NCBI GenBank assembly: GCA_025890175.1
Contig: JANPYM010000002.1
Coordinates: forward strand, 704,383-768,382
Length of the DNA: 64,000 nucleotides
Direction of reading: 5' to 3'
Origin: Ciborinia camelliae
Lineage: Eukaryota > Ascomycota > Leotiomycetes > Helotiales > Sclerotiniaceae
Within the stretch, counting starts at the first letter, position 1. Each line of letters opens with the position of its first letter. Positions 35,456-47,717 of this stretch are shown piece after piece. Below the pieces are notes generated by a model that was given only the letters and a program-made list of their open reading frames with translations, ran no database searches and had not been told where the DNA came from. A program made the translations under genes and the position numbers.

Positions 35456-36902
35456 ATGGCGGAGTCATGGTTTCCTACGGGGAAAGAGGTTCGGTATGTT
35501 AGATATTACTCTTGTTATATTCCCTGAGTCTTAATGTAAAACTAACAAATTCCAAAGCGAGGGATGGAGACTAGATATCGTATCGCTTCTCGCAGTCATA
35601 GGAGAATCTGCCATGGCTGAACACTCCCAATTCATGACCTCCTCCTGGATGTGTATGCTCCCTCGAATCATTCCCGCACCACAAGTCCTTCTCAAATCGT
35701 CTCGTCCCTCGCGAATGCCACAAGTAAATGCTGCTGTAGTAGGCGTCCATTCCGGGATTTCTATCCCAACTCTCAACTTCTTTCCAAATATTATACATCC
35801 GATAGAGGATCTCGAGCCTTACCAGTTCAAAGTCTTCGAAATCAAACACAGAAAAGCTCCGGGGAAATTGCCGTCCCCTCCTATATCTACAAATAAAGAG
35901 AGGCAGGTTTCGGGCTCAAGCAGTGTCGAGATTGCAAATTTGGAAAGTGGGAGAAAGTTTCAACCTCGACGTAGAGATACACTCGCAGCTAAGATTACCC
36001 ATCGTGGGACCAGTCTAGATGGATTGAAGCCTCACGTACCAGCTAAATTTTGGTCACCTCTTAATTGCCTATCCCTTATATCGTTCTTTCTGACCATCGG
36101 TCTCTTCATATGGGCGGTATTAACTCATGACGGGACTGCTTGCGTCGCACTCTTCACTATCTCTCTCGCATCATCTATCGTTGGCTATGCATCTTATTGG
36201 TCACCCGTTCTTATGAATCGCAATTTTAAAAGTCGCGTCCCTGAAGGCGATGTCGTGATCCGTACTAGAGAAGGAGCATTCATCGTAGTCAGATGCGATG
36301 AGGATGTTGCCCGGGAACTATACTCTGGTACTGAAGAATGTCGTTACTACGTTTCTACCGATCCATACCGAGTACTAGTCGGCATCGGCACCTTCCTACT
36401 CATGGTTTCAGTCGTCCTACTTGGAAATTGTGATTTCCAAATGCAAATCTCCATTGGTGCATCCTATATAGTTCTCAATGGTGCGTTCTGGGGTGTAGCT
36501 TTAATGAACAAAGGGAGATTTTGGGACTTGTCGAGCTATATATGGGAAGACGTTACACCTGAATCGGCACAGGGGGCACATTTAGCTCAGGACGAGAACG
36601 ATGTTGAAGGAAAGCCTTCCTTCACTAGAACTTTATGGTATGCAATTAGAGAGACCAAGAAAATAGGATGGGTGGAAACCAGCGGTGCTGCGCCAAGAAC
36701 AAAGAAATGGCAGACGTGGTTGGAAAAGGCAGAAATGGAAGCAAAGAACGGAAATTTGAGATGGGACGCGGTTAGTCAGAAGGATGCGACTGTTGGTGAA
36801 TCGGATTTGGTGCCACAGGCTGAAGTGGCATTCAAAGATACTGCTGCCGAACATGCTCCTGCGGTACAAATTCCCGTACCAGATAGAGTCGATACGGAAT
36901 GA
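35456..36902 (+). CDS. Multi-pass membrane protein of unknown function
   Basis: Two exons, 35456-35493 and 35558-36902, joined by a 64-nt intron (GTATGT donor, CTAAC branch, AAG acceptor), give 460 aa. The short first exon (MAESWFPTGKEVR) continues in frame into EGWRLDIVSLLAVIGES, whose codons stay open before the internal ATG at 35613, which is why I add it. After a soluble N-terminal part with a basic RKFQPRRRD stretch come two hydrophobic pairs: about 183-201 and 206-225 (LSLISFFLTIGLFIWAVL; CVALFTISLASSIVGYA), then about 283-302 and 309-328 (VLVGIGTFLLMVSVVLL; IGASYIVLNGAFWGVAL). Between them lies a soluble loop with VIRTREGAFIVVRCDEDVARELY. The tail is charged. I do not recognise the family. 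Confidence 0.83.
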
Positions 36903-37775
36903 ATACGCGACGCGCGCCGACTACCCATAAATATTCAAATTCGCTAAGCTCCAGCATCAACTCAACAGGAGCTTTAGGGCAGTTGGCTAGGCCACGACCT
37001 GTTGAGTTGATGTAACAGAAAAAACGCACGGAAATCCGAGGTTTCTTGGGAGCCCTAGGGCACTCAAGTTTTGCCATTTTGATGGTCTTTTTTTTTAATT
37101 TTCTGGGAAAAGGATGAGTGGATGGATGGATGATGGATGATGGATGGATGGCTTGGGGTGAGTGGGCATGAGATGGGAATAATGGATGGTTGGTAAATAT
37201 GTTTGAGATACCCTGATATTGATGAGATGACTACCTACATGGTCTCTTTGAAGATTGATTGATTGATTTATATTGGTATCATTGCATCTGGGGTTTCGGG
37301 ACATTTGAGCGTGTTTGTATGGTCACTTAGATATATATCTTTTGGTCTTTTGATGTACATGTACATATATGATGTTATAGCTCTCACGTTTTAAGTTTGG
37401 TATGGAATAATGGAATTTCATGTATATATGTTCAGATATCAAGTGGCTGTTAGTTCAAAGTTATCTTTCCCCCTTTTACATGCACTAGAATAAGCTATCC
37501 ACTTCCATCCATCAGTTTTCTCTCATCCCGACGTCGAGACTTTCTTTGCTTCGGTCTAACTTCTCTATTCACCTTCAATATTACCACGCGCCTTCCCATA
37601 TTATCCCATTCCATCTCAAGATAAAAGATTCACTCCAACTTCCCCGACCTCTCGGCTTTCTACGCTAACGTTCTCCAACTTCTCTTCAAACGTGTTCCTT
37701 CCCACTTCTACTTCCCACCTTCAACCTCAATAACCCAAACAAACAATTTCTTGAAGAACGACTATCGAACTAAAG
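36903..37775. other. Intergenic region, 0.87 kb, containing a hairpin-forming inverted repeat
   Basis: Between the membrane protein and BTB genes, both on the plus strand. It holds the inverted repeat listed separately, GGATGGAT-type units (about 37115-37150), a GATT triplet repeat near 37255 and, from about 37500, a pyrimidine-rich leader-like region before the BTB start. Confidence 0.5.
36955..37012. repeat. Perfect 15-bp inverted repeat with 28-nt spacer
   Basis: The left arm 36955-36969 (CATCAACTCAACAGG) is the exact reverse complement of 36998-37012 (CCTGTTGAGTTGATG). It starts 52 nt after the stop codon of the membrane protein gene, so a transcript of that gene could fold it into a stem. 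There is no T-run after it as a bacterial terminator would have. Confidence 0.85.
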
Positions 37776-39025
37776 ATGGCAAACCACCCACCACCAGAGG
37801 TAAGTAATCTGTTCAGAGCCATTGCTATTTGATTGCTGACCTTGCAGTAGCCGCCGGTCCATCTGGTCATTGATCCCGAAGGTGATCTGACCATTCGACT
37901 TGTCGACCAAAAGACTACCATAGATCCCTATACTGAAGAAAAGTCTGAGGAAATCGCCGTCTGCGCAACCTACAGAGTTTGCAGAAAGGTCCTCACCGAT
38001 AACTCTCCGGTGTTCAACACTTTGCTTCGCGGATGGGCGATTGAATCTAAGCAGACCATCGTAGACATCTATGATGGAACCGTCAAGAGTTATGAACTTT
38101 GGTTCCGAATCTTGCATAATGCCATGATCCCTGAAATGTATGACCTGGATGTCGCGGAAATATATGAGGCCATTCAGATCTGCGGATACCGCGAGCTGCA
38201 GATTCACAAGTTAAAAGATTGGTCACCAAAATGGATGTTGGGCCAGAAAGTCGACAAGACCAGCCTCGATGATATGAAATCACTTCTATACGTAGCCAAG
38301 GAGCTTGATCACATCAAGGAGTTCAAGTTTATGACAAGGAAATTGGTGTATGGAAAGTCAGATCACATTCAGGAAGACAATCCAACACAACATAGACATC
38401 TTCATTTGGATCATAATGTTATGGGTAAGTTTTTCGGTCATTTTTCGACATTAATGCAATCAATCTGATGCGTAATATAGGTGCAGTCAACGGTGCAAAG
38501 GGCAATCTCCACAGCAAACTCATCAAAGGCCTCTTCGACCCTATGAGCTGGTTTCTAAAGCAGAGATGCAAGTGTAAGGAAGCTTCCCTCTTTTCTTACT
38601 GCGACGGACTCTCGAAAACCGGAATCTGGCCTTTGGAATCCCATCAGAAGAAGAGTGTTCAAGAGGTCCTAGACAGCTTCGACAAGTTCGTCTGCGAGAT
38701 TCCAGCAAATACCTGTCTCAGCTGCAGACAGAAATTAACCCCGGCTTTTATCGAAGGTGGTATTCGACGTACCATTCAAACTCATTTCGAGGGTCTCTGC
38801 TTGGACTGTATGTATCATTCCATGCCAGATAGTGTGGAGAGATTCGCATACTTTGAAAATGATGAAAATAAAGTATGGGATGCAGATTGTAGGATCAAAC
38901 ATGGACAGCCGAGTTGGTATTGGTCGCACATGGGTAAGAAATCGGAGATGCAGGCGCATCAAAGAAAAAAGCAACGTGCCCGGGACGCTCGAAATCAACA
39001 ATGGGAAGATCGGCGGGGCTTTTAA
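37776..39025 (+). CDS. BTB/POZ-domain protein with C-terminal cysteine motifs
   Basis: BTB domains mediate protein pairing and often serve as Cullin-3 adaptors; the target here is unknown. Three exons, 37776-37799, 37851-38424 and 38481-39025, give 380 aa. The first exon encodes only MANHPPPE. At the second exon the acceptor is a tandem GCAG-TAG: only the distal AG (ending 37850) keeps the frame, because using the first AG would read TAG. The BTB core (about 25-135) includes EEIAVCATYRVCRKVLTDNSPVFNTLLRGW and SYELWFRILHN; helices with LLYVAKELDHIKEFKF follow. The C-terminal half has a cysteine cluster (CKCKEASLFSYCDGL) and two CxxC pairs (CLSC near 279, CLDC near 306), then a basic end (KKQRARDARNQQ). 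Similar small BTB proteins are numerous in filamentous fungi. Confidence 0.85.
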
Positions 39026-41199
39026 GGGTTCTGATAAGTAGATTGTGTTTCTACTATTGGTCCCAGAGCACTCCACGAGGTGTTTGCAAGTGCTTCGGAT
39101 TTGAATCATGGATGGATAAAATATTACAATCTGCGGAGGGAAGGTAAAGCAGTTATTAAAAGTTTTTCACAGCATCAGCCTAGGGTCACGGCTACATGAA
39201 TTTAAGTTTCTCTTTTATATATGCATTCCATTGTGAAATCATCATGTTGTAACATACCTAGGTATGTAACACGGAAAGCTAATCATATTAGCAAAAAAGA
39301 GGGAGCAAGATAGAGACATGTATATGCACGCAAAATAAGCAACCGCACATGAAGTAAATCAGGAGATTTTTCCTTTATTTCCCATCACATTAGTCACAAG
39401 CATCAAGTAACTTTCATATATCTTCATTACTAACAGTCTACAGAACTTCTTGCACACTATAATGCACAACCCACTTTAACTTCACTCTTTCAAGTTTCAA
39501 ACCATCTCACAAAATTACTCTCATGATTTAAATTCTCGGTCAGCTTCGATTGATCATACGGAATGTTCTTCAACATATACAACATTCATAACAGCTCCAG
39601 GTGCAAGATTAGCAGAGTTTTTGAGATTCAAAACATCTTATTTTATTTTCTCTGCAGCGACTTGTAGGGGTTAAAGATCGCTAAGCATCCAGGCAACATA
39701 ACAGAAGTTAGCTCTTCAATAATCTCATCCACCCTTTCGCAACTGCAATGGCCAATAGCCTCAAGAACTTAAATTGTACTGTAGGTTGCCTGCTCGGAGC
39801 GTTCGCGATCGAAGAAACTAGAAAAAGATACGGGGGCCACGTGGTTTGAGTTCCTCATCCATTTTCTGATGCGATTTTACTCCGACTTGTGATCACATTT
39901 TTGCAGCATAGCATTCATTCTTCGTGAAATTTCGTGAAATCATGAAACATTGATGGTCGGTTATAGAGTTATATTACGCGGGCTCCTTTCTTTCTTGATT
40001 CAACGATCCCTCAAAAGAGCTATTTATGTCATCCATCTCCTTGATTTCTTCCCCGTCAAACAAGAATCCATCTTCTCTTCTTCCTCACAATTGGACCCTA
40101 TCTCTTGCAAATGGGTTGGTTTCCTCAACTACCATTCCATCACATCCCCATTCTTATATTTTGAAATAGGCAATCCCATCTTTCTAGCCCCCGTCTATTT
40201 CCTCTTCCGTTCTTCTCCTCATTTCGAGTCTATCTTCACTTTACCATCTGTTGTCATGATATAAATCTTTTGGCTAAGAATTACAAGAGATGATTTGCCA
40301 ATGCCAGTTACGAACACTCCTTTATCCACGACGAAATTAAGATCAGGGCTGGATTATCCATTGTAGCAACCACGCCCTCAAACATCTCCATACCAACAAC
40401 ATTTCATTGATTTCCCCCAAAATTATAAAAATGTTCTAAAAGTATACCAATTAAACAAAAAACAACAACATTATACATTCCATATGGTAAATATCTTTGA
40501 CGAAGTGATCGTTAGCTTTACCACTATCTAGGCTAACCGCCCAAAAGGGACAATACTAAACTTGAGAGCCTAGCGTGCTAACATACTATATATGGTACTA
40601 GTGCTACCCTCGTAACATGATTCAAATTCCCGATACAAGCTCATATAATCTTGTTAATATTTATTGGTTGAGGGAAAAGGCCCTTGTAGACTTGATAGAA
40701 TCGAGGGCTGGTGTCATGCCTACCTGCCCAGGTGGGGAATGCCATGTAGTTAGTCACGTGATCATCCCTTCTACAAGGTGATTGTCTCTCGAAGAGGATC
40801 CTTTCTTCTTCAGCATAGTTCTTTTATCTGATTGCTGATACACCATGCTATTCCCATATGCTGACGTGACGCGTGTGACACCTGGACACTTCTCTCCCTG
40901 ACGCTCTCTAGTAGTGCTCGATTTAGAATCACCACGAGATATCTTTTGATATGCCACGATGGCAAGTGGCTGGCTGAAAACGTGGTGGGGTGAAGGTCGT
41001 ATTTCGCTGGAATCAAAGGCAATATACCCGTGTTCAGACGTCGCTATCACTGATGCCACTTTCCTACACCTTCGAGGCCACTTCTTTCTCTGCGGCTTCT
41101 GGAGCCGGGCTACGAGAAGTGCGTCGTCCATTGCGTTCGTAAAACCAATCAAATATGTATTGGTTCGTTCCTCCAGGTCGTTATCTAACTGGTAAATGC
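39026..41199. other. Gene-poor region, 2.17 kb
   Basis: AT-rich DNA between the BTB gene and the decayed CCCH gene. Frames of 70-150 codons exist on both strands (for example 40754-41203 minus and 39950-40264 plus), but none has a recognisable domain, ATG context or splice support. It could hold further decayed parts of the neighbouring pseudogene. No transposon ends were seen. Confidence 0.4.
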
Positions 41200-43000
41200 T
41201 CAATTGCTAAGAATTCTCCAAGTCGACAAACAGAGCAGAGGAGAGATCCTGCTTCGTCTTGACTCTACCTTTCTCGCAGCTAGTGATCTTGAACGTCTAT
41301 CGAACCTGGAAGTCCGCTTCGGCTCAGGATCATTTTGTTCTGGGTTGTGTGGGTGATAATCATCTAGCGCGAGAGCACTAAAATGCCCCCAGTTGTCTAC
41401 AGCCTGGGTGCCTTCCTTCTTTCGCATTATTTCTTCCGGTCCTCCGAGTCTAAAACCCCCATCTCCATCTCCAAATCGAATCGTATCGAATACTAAACTC
41501 ATGCTCATCCTGCATCTAACCTTCAATTCAGAACTATCATCTATGACAAATGAGCCTGAATCTAGTTCGTTGCCATTGTTCATTTCTGCTATTTGCCGTT
41601 GTTCGACTCGAGCATCAACGAGTGACGCGCCCATTGTGGCTGGAGGTGGTGGTCAGGGGAACACCAAAGGAGTCCCGGACGACAATGAGTCGTCGTGCTA
41701 GATCGATGCCATTTGGGTGGTTCGAAACATAAGAAGGCGTGGCAATAAGCAATGTAGCCTTGGGCTCATCAGGTCGAGAGTTAGGCTGTGTTGAAAAGGA
41801 GATTAGCTGCTGTAGATCATGATGCTTGAGTAATAATTACCCTCACTTACTTACCATTATTTTGCCAACTATCCAGCATTCCATTGGGAGTCATCAATCA
41901 CCACAAGTTCAGAAACGAATGCGCGCCGAAGCGGCTGTGGGAAACAGTATTGCATTTCTTTCAAACTAATCATACATATAATTAACTCATCAGATCATGG
42001 TTCAAACCACCTTCGGGCAAGTTCCTGCGTCAGGAAAATATTGCGTGACTTTAGCTATGTGCCCGTCATGTTTATACTTGCACCCAACTTGCATGAAAGT
42101 ACAAGTGCCTTCATGCACCCATTTATCACAGTAGACCTTTTCCCGACACAGAAACTTGCCCGAAGGTGGTTTGGACATGGTGGCGCGATCTGATATCTGT
42201 TGGTCTTTGAGGGTGACCCGGGGCGTGGTCCCCTTCTCCCAAGCGAGACATTGGAAATGTGTAAGCATGTAGAGAGTAGATTTGGCGATCATGCTGATCG
42301 CAATCTTCTTCGTCTCTTCGGTGGATGTTAATAGCAGCAGCAGCACACGCAGATTTGTAGATGTGATTCTTTTGATGGACGTGCAGCGCGCATCAGACTG
42401 GAAGGTTACTCGTTCTCCATTATAGATAGGGTAAGTCAAGTGGTGTGACAGGTTGTCAAAAACACTGTGGAGCCAGAGTCTGAGTTTGGGAAGCTGGTCG
42501 AATATGTCGTATCGAAGGGATGAAAGTTTTGAATACTTCTCCAGATCCCGGTCTCCACAGTGTTCTGTGCAAGTCGGTAGTGGATGGCATCCGAGATATT
42601 AGACCCCGGAGAGCCACAAATTCCAGCCAACTTCATGGTCCAGGAAAGAATGCTTAGTCCAAGAACTGATTGCGCTCTGTAAGAAATAAAAGTTAGCAGT
42701 AGTTCTACAAGATGCTACAAGAACTGAACTTATTGGAAAAACTCGACCTTACTTCAGGAGCAGGGCTCTCTCCGAGGAGGCTCTTCATTGCCGGGTCCCA
42801 TCTTCATAGGTGCCTTATGGACCTTGAGCTCTATGAGCTCGGTCATAAACCTTTGCCAAAGTACTCCAGAGAACACAGCCGCTGGTTTCCTTCAAACGGG
42901 GATGGTCAAGGTGAAGAGAATATCCACCGGCGTACATCAACGTTGGTTTGCCAATATGATTCAGAAATTGATTCATTCAATCTGGCTGCAGGCGGTCGCT
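41200..43000 (-). pseudogene. Decayed gene of a fungal CCCH zinc-finger protein family
   Basis: Splice-like junctions and protein-like frames persist on the minus strand but are broken. An intron 42752-42677 (GTAAGG donor, GCTAAC branch, TTACAG acceptor) joins LLGESPAPE to SAISSWTKHSFLDHEVGWNLWLSGV. A TAA at 42601-42599 then interrupts the frame before YLGCHPLPTCTEH and a long open part to 42002. That part carries a CCCH finger, CREKVYCDKWVHEGTCTFMQ then VGCKYKHD. Upstream in the same frame are stops at 42806-42804, 42833-42831, 42845-42843 and 42908-42906. Downstream, after a CACAG acceptor at 41935, come PLRRAFVSELVVIDDSQWNAG with a TAG, then ATLLIATPSYVSNHPNGIDL and RRLIVVRDSFGVPLTT (41785-41660) in a shifted frame, and an acidic/basic tail. 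From memory, such segments co-occur in large uncharacterised CCCH proteins of filamentous fungi. Limits are approximate, especially at the 5' end. Confidence 0.6.
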
Positions 43001-43843
43001 CATTGCGTTTGCTTCGACGAGCTTATCATCAGAGAGTTTGTCCGCAGCAGCATCGGCATCAACAGCAGCAGCAGCAGCAGAGCGTCTTCACTTAGAAGTT
43101 GTGGGTCTACCATGGATGGAATGAACCGACCAGCGGCCATTGCAATCGGAGATGCAGATTGTGGTTCAGCTCTCACTGTTTGAAGCCATTTTCCGACAAC
43201 CCCATAGCACATGAACTCCAGTGCAGTTTGGAGAGATCGAAGGATCGAATTTTGGAGGAAGAAGGGTACTGACCAGCAGTGTCTTCAGAATAGTAGGATT
43301 CGATCCTTCGATCTCAAGAGTATGGCTTGCAGTTGGTATTCCATGATCTATGAGACCACAGAGACGAAGGGTCTCTTGAACCTTGCCGAAATTGGTGATG
43401 ATGTCTTGGTCTTGACTGACTGACACATACACTTTCAGTACAATTGAATTGACTCATACATAATAGAAAAGGAGTACATACTTCGTATATGAGTATAGAA
43501 GGCAAGTGCTGCAAGAGAATAAATGTTGGCATTGTGGTGGGTGGAAGACTTTCACAAGGGGGTTGAAGAGTTAAAGGAAAGTGCAACCAAAACAATTTTG
43601 AAAGGAAGAATATTATTTAAAATTGCTTGCTTTGTGGGTTGCTTAGTCGGTGGCCTTAGTCCTGCCAGAAACCAATCATCAGACTTTGATACCCTCGAGG
43701 GGTATCCCCCGACTAAGCAGCAGCTCAAGCCACAGCTGCTATGTATAGATCACCAGTCACATATAAAAGGGAAAACTGATCCAAGGGGTATCAAAAAAAT
43801 CATTATGGTGGTTCTAAAATACATACATGAAGACGCTATATTA
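43001..43843. other. Intergenic region, 0.84 kb, possibly the 5' remnant of the CCCH gene
   Basis: It holds a CAG/CTG triplet run at about 43063-43082 and several short minus-strand frames that could be remains of the pseudogene N-terminus; none can be joined with confidence. The right part (43500-43840) is the downstream side of the nitronate monooxygenase gene. Confidence 0.35.
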
Positions 43844-45071
<1,228 letters not shown>

Positions 45072-46005
45072 AATGATGTGATGGGATATACTATAGAATT
45101 GTCTAATCTATCGAGCGTATTCAAGTGAATGAAGGGTGAGTAAGTAAGTAGGTAGGTAGGTAGGTAGGTATATTCTAATGTCTCTTTATATTTCTAATGA
45201 TTCAAAAGAACGATTGTGGTAGTGGTAGAAGTCCAACAATGGTACTGCATCTACGGTTCGTAATAATAATAATAATAATAATAAAGCTCCAGCTGTTGAT
45301 GTTGGTTCCAACCTAGGTAGTTATGGTAGCAAGCTCCCTTCCCCACATTCTTTGGACCGAGGCACGGCAACTACTAGGTAGACTATACCCGTGCACCTCG
45401 TGGATCCCGTGGTCCCATTTTCCGTTCTCCGTTCTGACCTTGGTTCTAAGGTTGTGTTTGATATTGTCCAGAGATTGCCGAAATCACCCATCTCATCAAA
45501 CATACTAGGTACCTCACCTACCTACGTACATAATAACTCACAAATCTCCCCCTTATCGGTATTGTTTTTATTTCCGAGTCATTCATGCGTTTCTCCGTCT
45601 TGTTTCTCATCTCATATAATTTTCACCGAGTATGAGTATGAGTACTAGTGAGTACTCCATACCCATACAGTGAAACATAAACACAAATAACGACATGATT
45701 TGACGGGTGACCTACTAAGCGTCTCCTGATAGTCACGTGTAGCTGCAGCAGCATTGGATTATGTAAGTCTTACCCCCCAAAACCTGGAAAGGTCGCACAA
45801 CCAATTTCGCATCGGGTGATACAACTTGTTGAGACGAGCACGGAAAATCCGTTCCTGATCGTCTAATCTGCCGAGTAATATAAATTTACCCCTAGTAAAT
45901 GTAGTCCGACAATAGGATGATATTGATGGGCAACTCTTCAATTATCCTCAAATATTCGAACACTTGGGCATCAATAGATTCTAGATCCAGTCGATGCGCT
46001 GTCGA
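45072..46005. other. Intergenic region, 0.93 kb
   Basis: Upstream of the nitronate monooxygenase gene. It contains a GTAA/TAGG tract (45139-45171), an AAT trinucleotide run (about 45259-45284) and, at 45630-45655, repeated GAGTATGAGT/GAGTAC units. No gene supported. Confidence 0.5.
45139..45171. repeat. (GTAA)n-(GTAG)n tetranucleotide tract
   Basis: About eight uninterrupted tetranucleotide units lie roughly 70-100 bp upstream of the nitronate monooxygenase start. This is the same TAGG-type motif as in other intergenic regions of the window. Confidence 0.85.
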
Positions 46006-47707
46006 AAATAGGGCTCCTCAGGTATTGATGGACAAGGCTTCAATATACTTGGCCATCTCTCACGCCGCCACGCAACATATCTATGAACAAACTGTTTCAT
46101 GATCAGGTTGTGTATCTCGCGGTTTTTCTCATTATCACTCCCTTGTCTAACGGAAGAAGTTGCCTCGATCCAGCAAATTCTATGGCGGTTAAGTATGGAG
46201 AGCATCCGACGGGGTGCGGCATATTTTGTCCTGTTGGAAAATTTGCGGGCCATCTTTACTCTCAGTTATATTTTGGCCCAAATTTTATCGAGGTAACACC
46301 AGTCAGTCTGCTTGGGAATCCCAATTGAATATGCCTGCCGTAGAACGGTTATTCCAAGTCTTTCTAGACGAAATGCAAGTATCTATCCGTTTTCTGGGAT
46401 CGATGAAGCTAAACACACCCTTTTGTTAATATCTATAGACGTTTGAGCCAGGCTTCTGGAATATGGTTGGTACATTGGAATATCTACCTACATACATTGG
46501 GGCGGTGAAGTGTGAAGCGATGGCCTCACCGTTGAAGAAGCCGCAGGGCTGAGTACTTAATCCAGTACATGTACATCTGTGTATGTAGGTACCTATCCGT
46601 TGCTATCACTAATTAGGGCTTCTCCGCACTATCGGTAGGTACATATATACTTTCAACCCCAGGACCTACCCTGAAGATCATTGACCAATATGTATAAATA
46701 TGTATGTAGGCACCCGTTCCTGCAGATATCTCGATCTCATCTCTCCGGACCTTTACAGTAGTGGGAAAGAGGGAAATTGTCAATTGGAATAGCAATCCTA
46801 CTACTACCATTATGGCTTTTCCCAATGTTCTGAATTGACCAATCATATCGCACAACTACCGGGTATATACCGCTTTGTCCATTATATGGGATTTTGAATA
46901 CTACCTGCGAAAGTACCAACTAATCAATCAACCTCGTATATTTTTCGAATATGAAAGACGCTGGGGTAGTCAAGGGTTGAACTTTGGGGGTCCTACAAAA
47001 TCATCCTATATTTGCTTTTTGGGGAAAAGTAAACCACATGTACATTGCACACCACCACTACCACCACCACCACCACCAACAAATGTGGCAGGAGAGATAT
47101 ATCGAGTCTCAGTACATAACCAATTGGCCTGGAATCAGCTATTAACAGAAGTAGTGGTACTTTTTACCTCTCAGACCCGTCTTCCTGCAGCTCGTTTTTT
47201 TTTCTGGCAAGGTTCAGCATTTCGCACCCTTATTGGGCTTCTTTTATGGGGAGCATTTTTTCTATCGTCACCCTCTCGCATATGATCCGCTCCTCTACAT
47301 GCACCTTTTACCTTCCACCCCACATACATTCATACACACTACACACATACACACACACAAATATGCCAACTTTCAATTCTTTCTCCCAATGTCCCATGAT
47401 GATGCGAGCCTGCAAGCTGCAAGTATCTCCAGCGTTGGCTGGAGCATCTCCACTCACTGCTACTGTCTCAAGCCTCAAATTGCTTTTTGTACACTTTACC
47501 GAAGTCAGTAGGAAAGGTCGCACATGAGCTGTCCTAGTCACCGATGGAGACAGCACACACGGCCTTAACTAAGGGCGATCGACGTTACTTCTTTAAAATC
47601 CATTTCTCCTACTATCCAATGCACTATGCCGAGACAATCCCAGAGTCAAGCTGCCGTGTTGCAAGGGTATGCAAATGCAAAGGAATCTAACTTTATCTGA
47701 CTGCCAC
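46006..47707. repeat. Copy 1 of a 1.7-kb direct repeat ending at an assembly gap
   Basis: 1702 bp that match 47718-49421 almost base for base by reading; the one difference I see is a 2-nt change in a G run (GGG near 46859 against GGGGG near 48571). Inside are an ATG-TAC-rich non-coding stretch, a CCACCA run near 47047-47080 and a CACACA run near 47336-47360. Frames of 60-136 codons occur in both copies but none has a recognisable domain or supported start. The copy stops directly at the N run. Confidence 0.9.
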
Positions 47708-47717
47708 NNNNNNNNNN
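47708..47717. other. Assembly gap of 10 N
   Basis: Ten consecutive N characters at the junction between the two near-identical 1.7-kb copies. Their position exactly at the repeat boundary suggests a placeholder join between two contigs and not a sized gap. Confidence 0.98.

Noticed and set aside
39950..40264. 104-codon plus-strand frame
   Set aside because: AT-rich, hydrophobic by composition, no homology pattern or splice signal.
40754..41203. 149-codon minus-strand frame left of the CCCH pseudogene
   Set aside because: Begins with a non-ATG codon, has no domain and no junction linking it to the pseudogene; kept only as part of the gene-poor region.
46875..47285. 136-codon plus-strand frame in the duplicated block (and its second copy)
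   Set aside because: No recognisable domain, a polyproline stretch from a CCA microsatellite, and the duplication itself is probably an assembly artefact.
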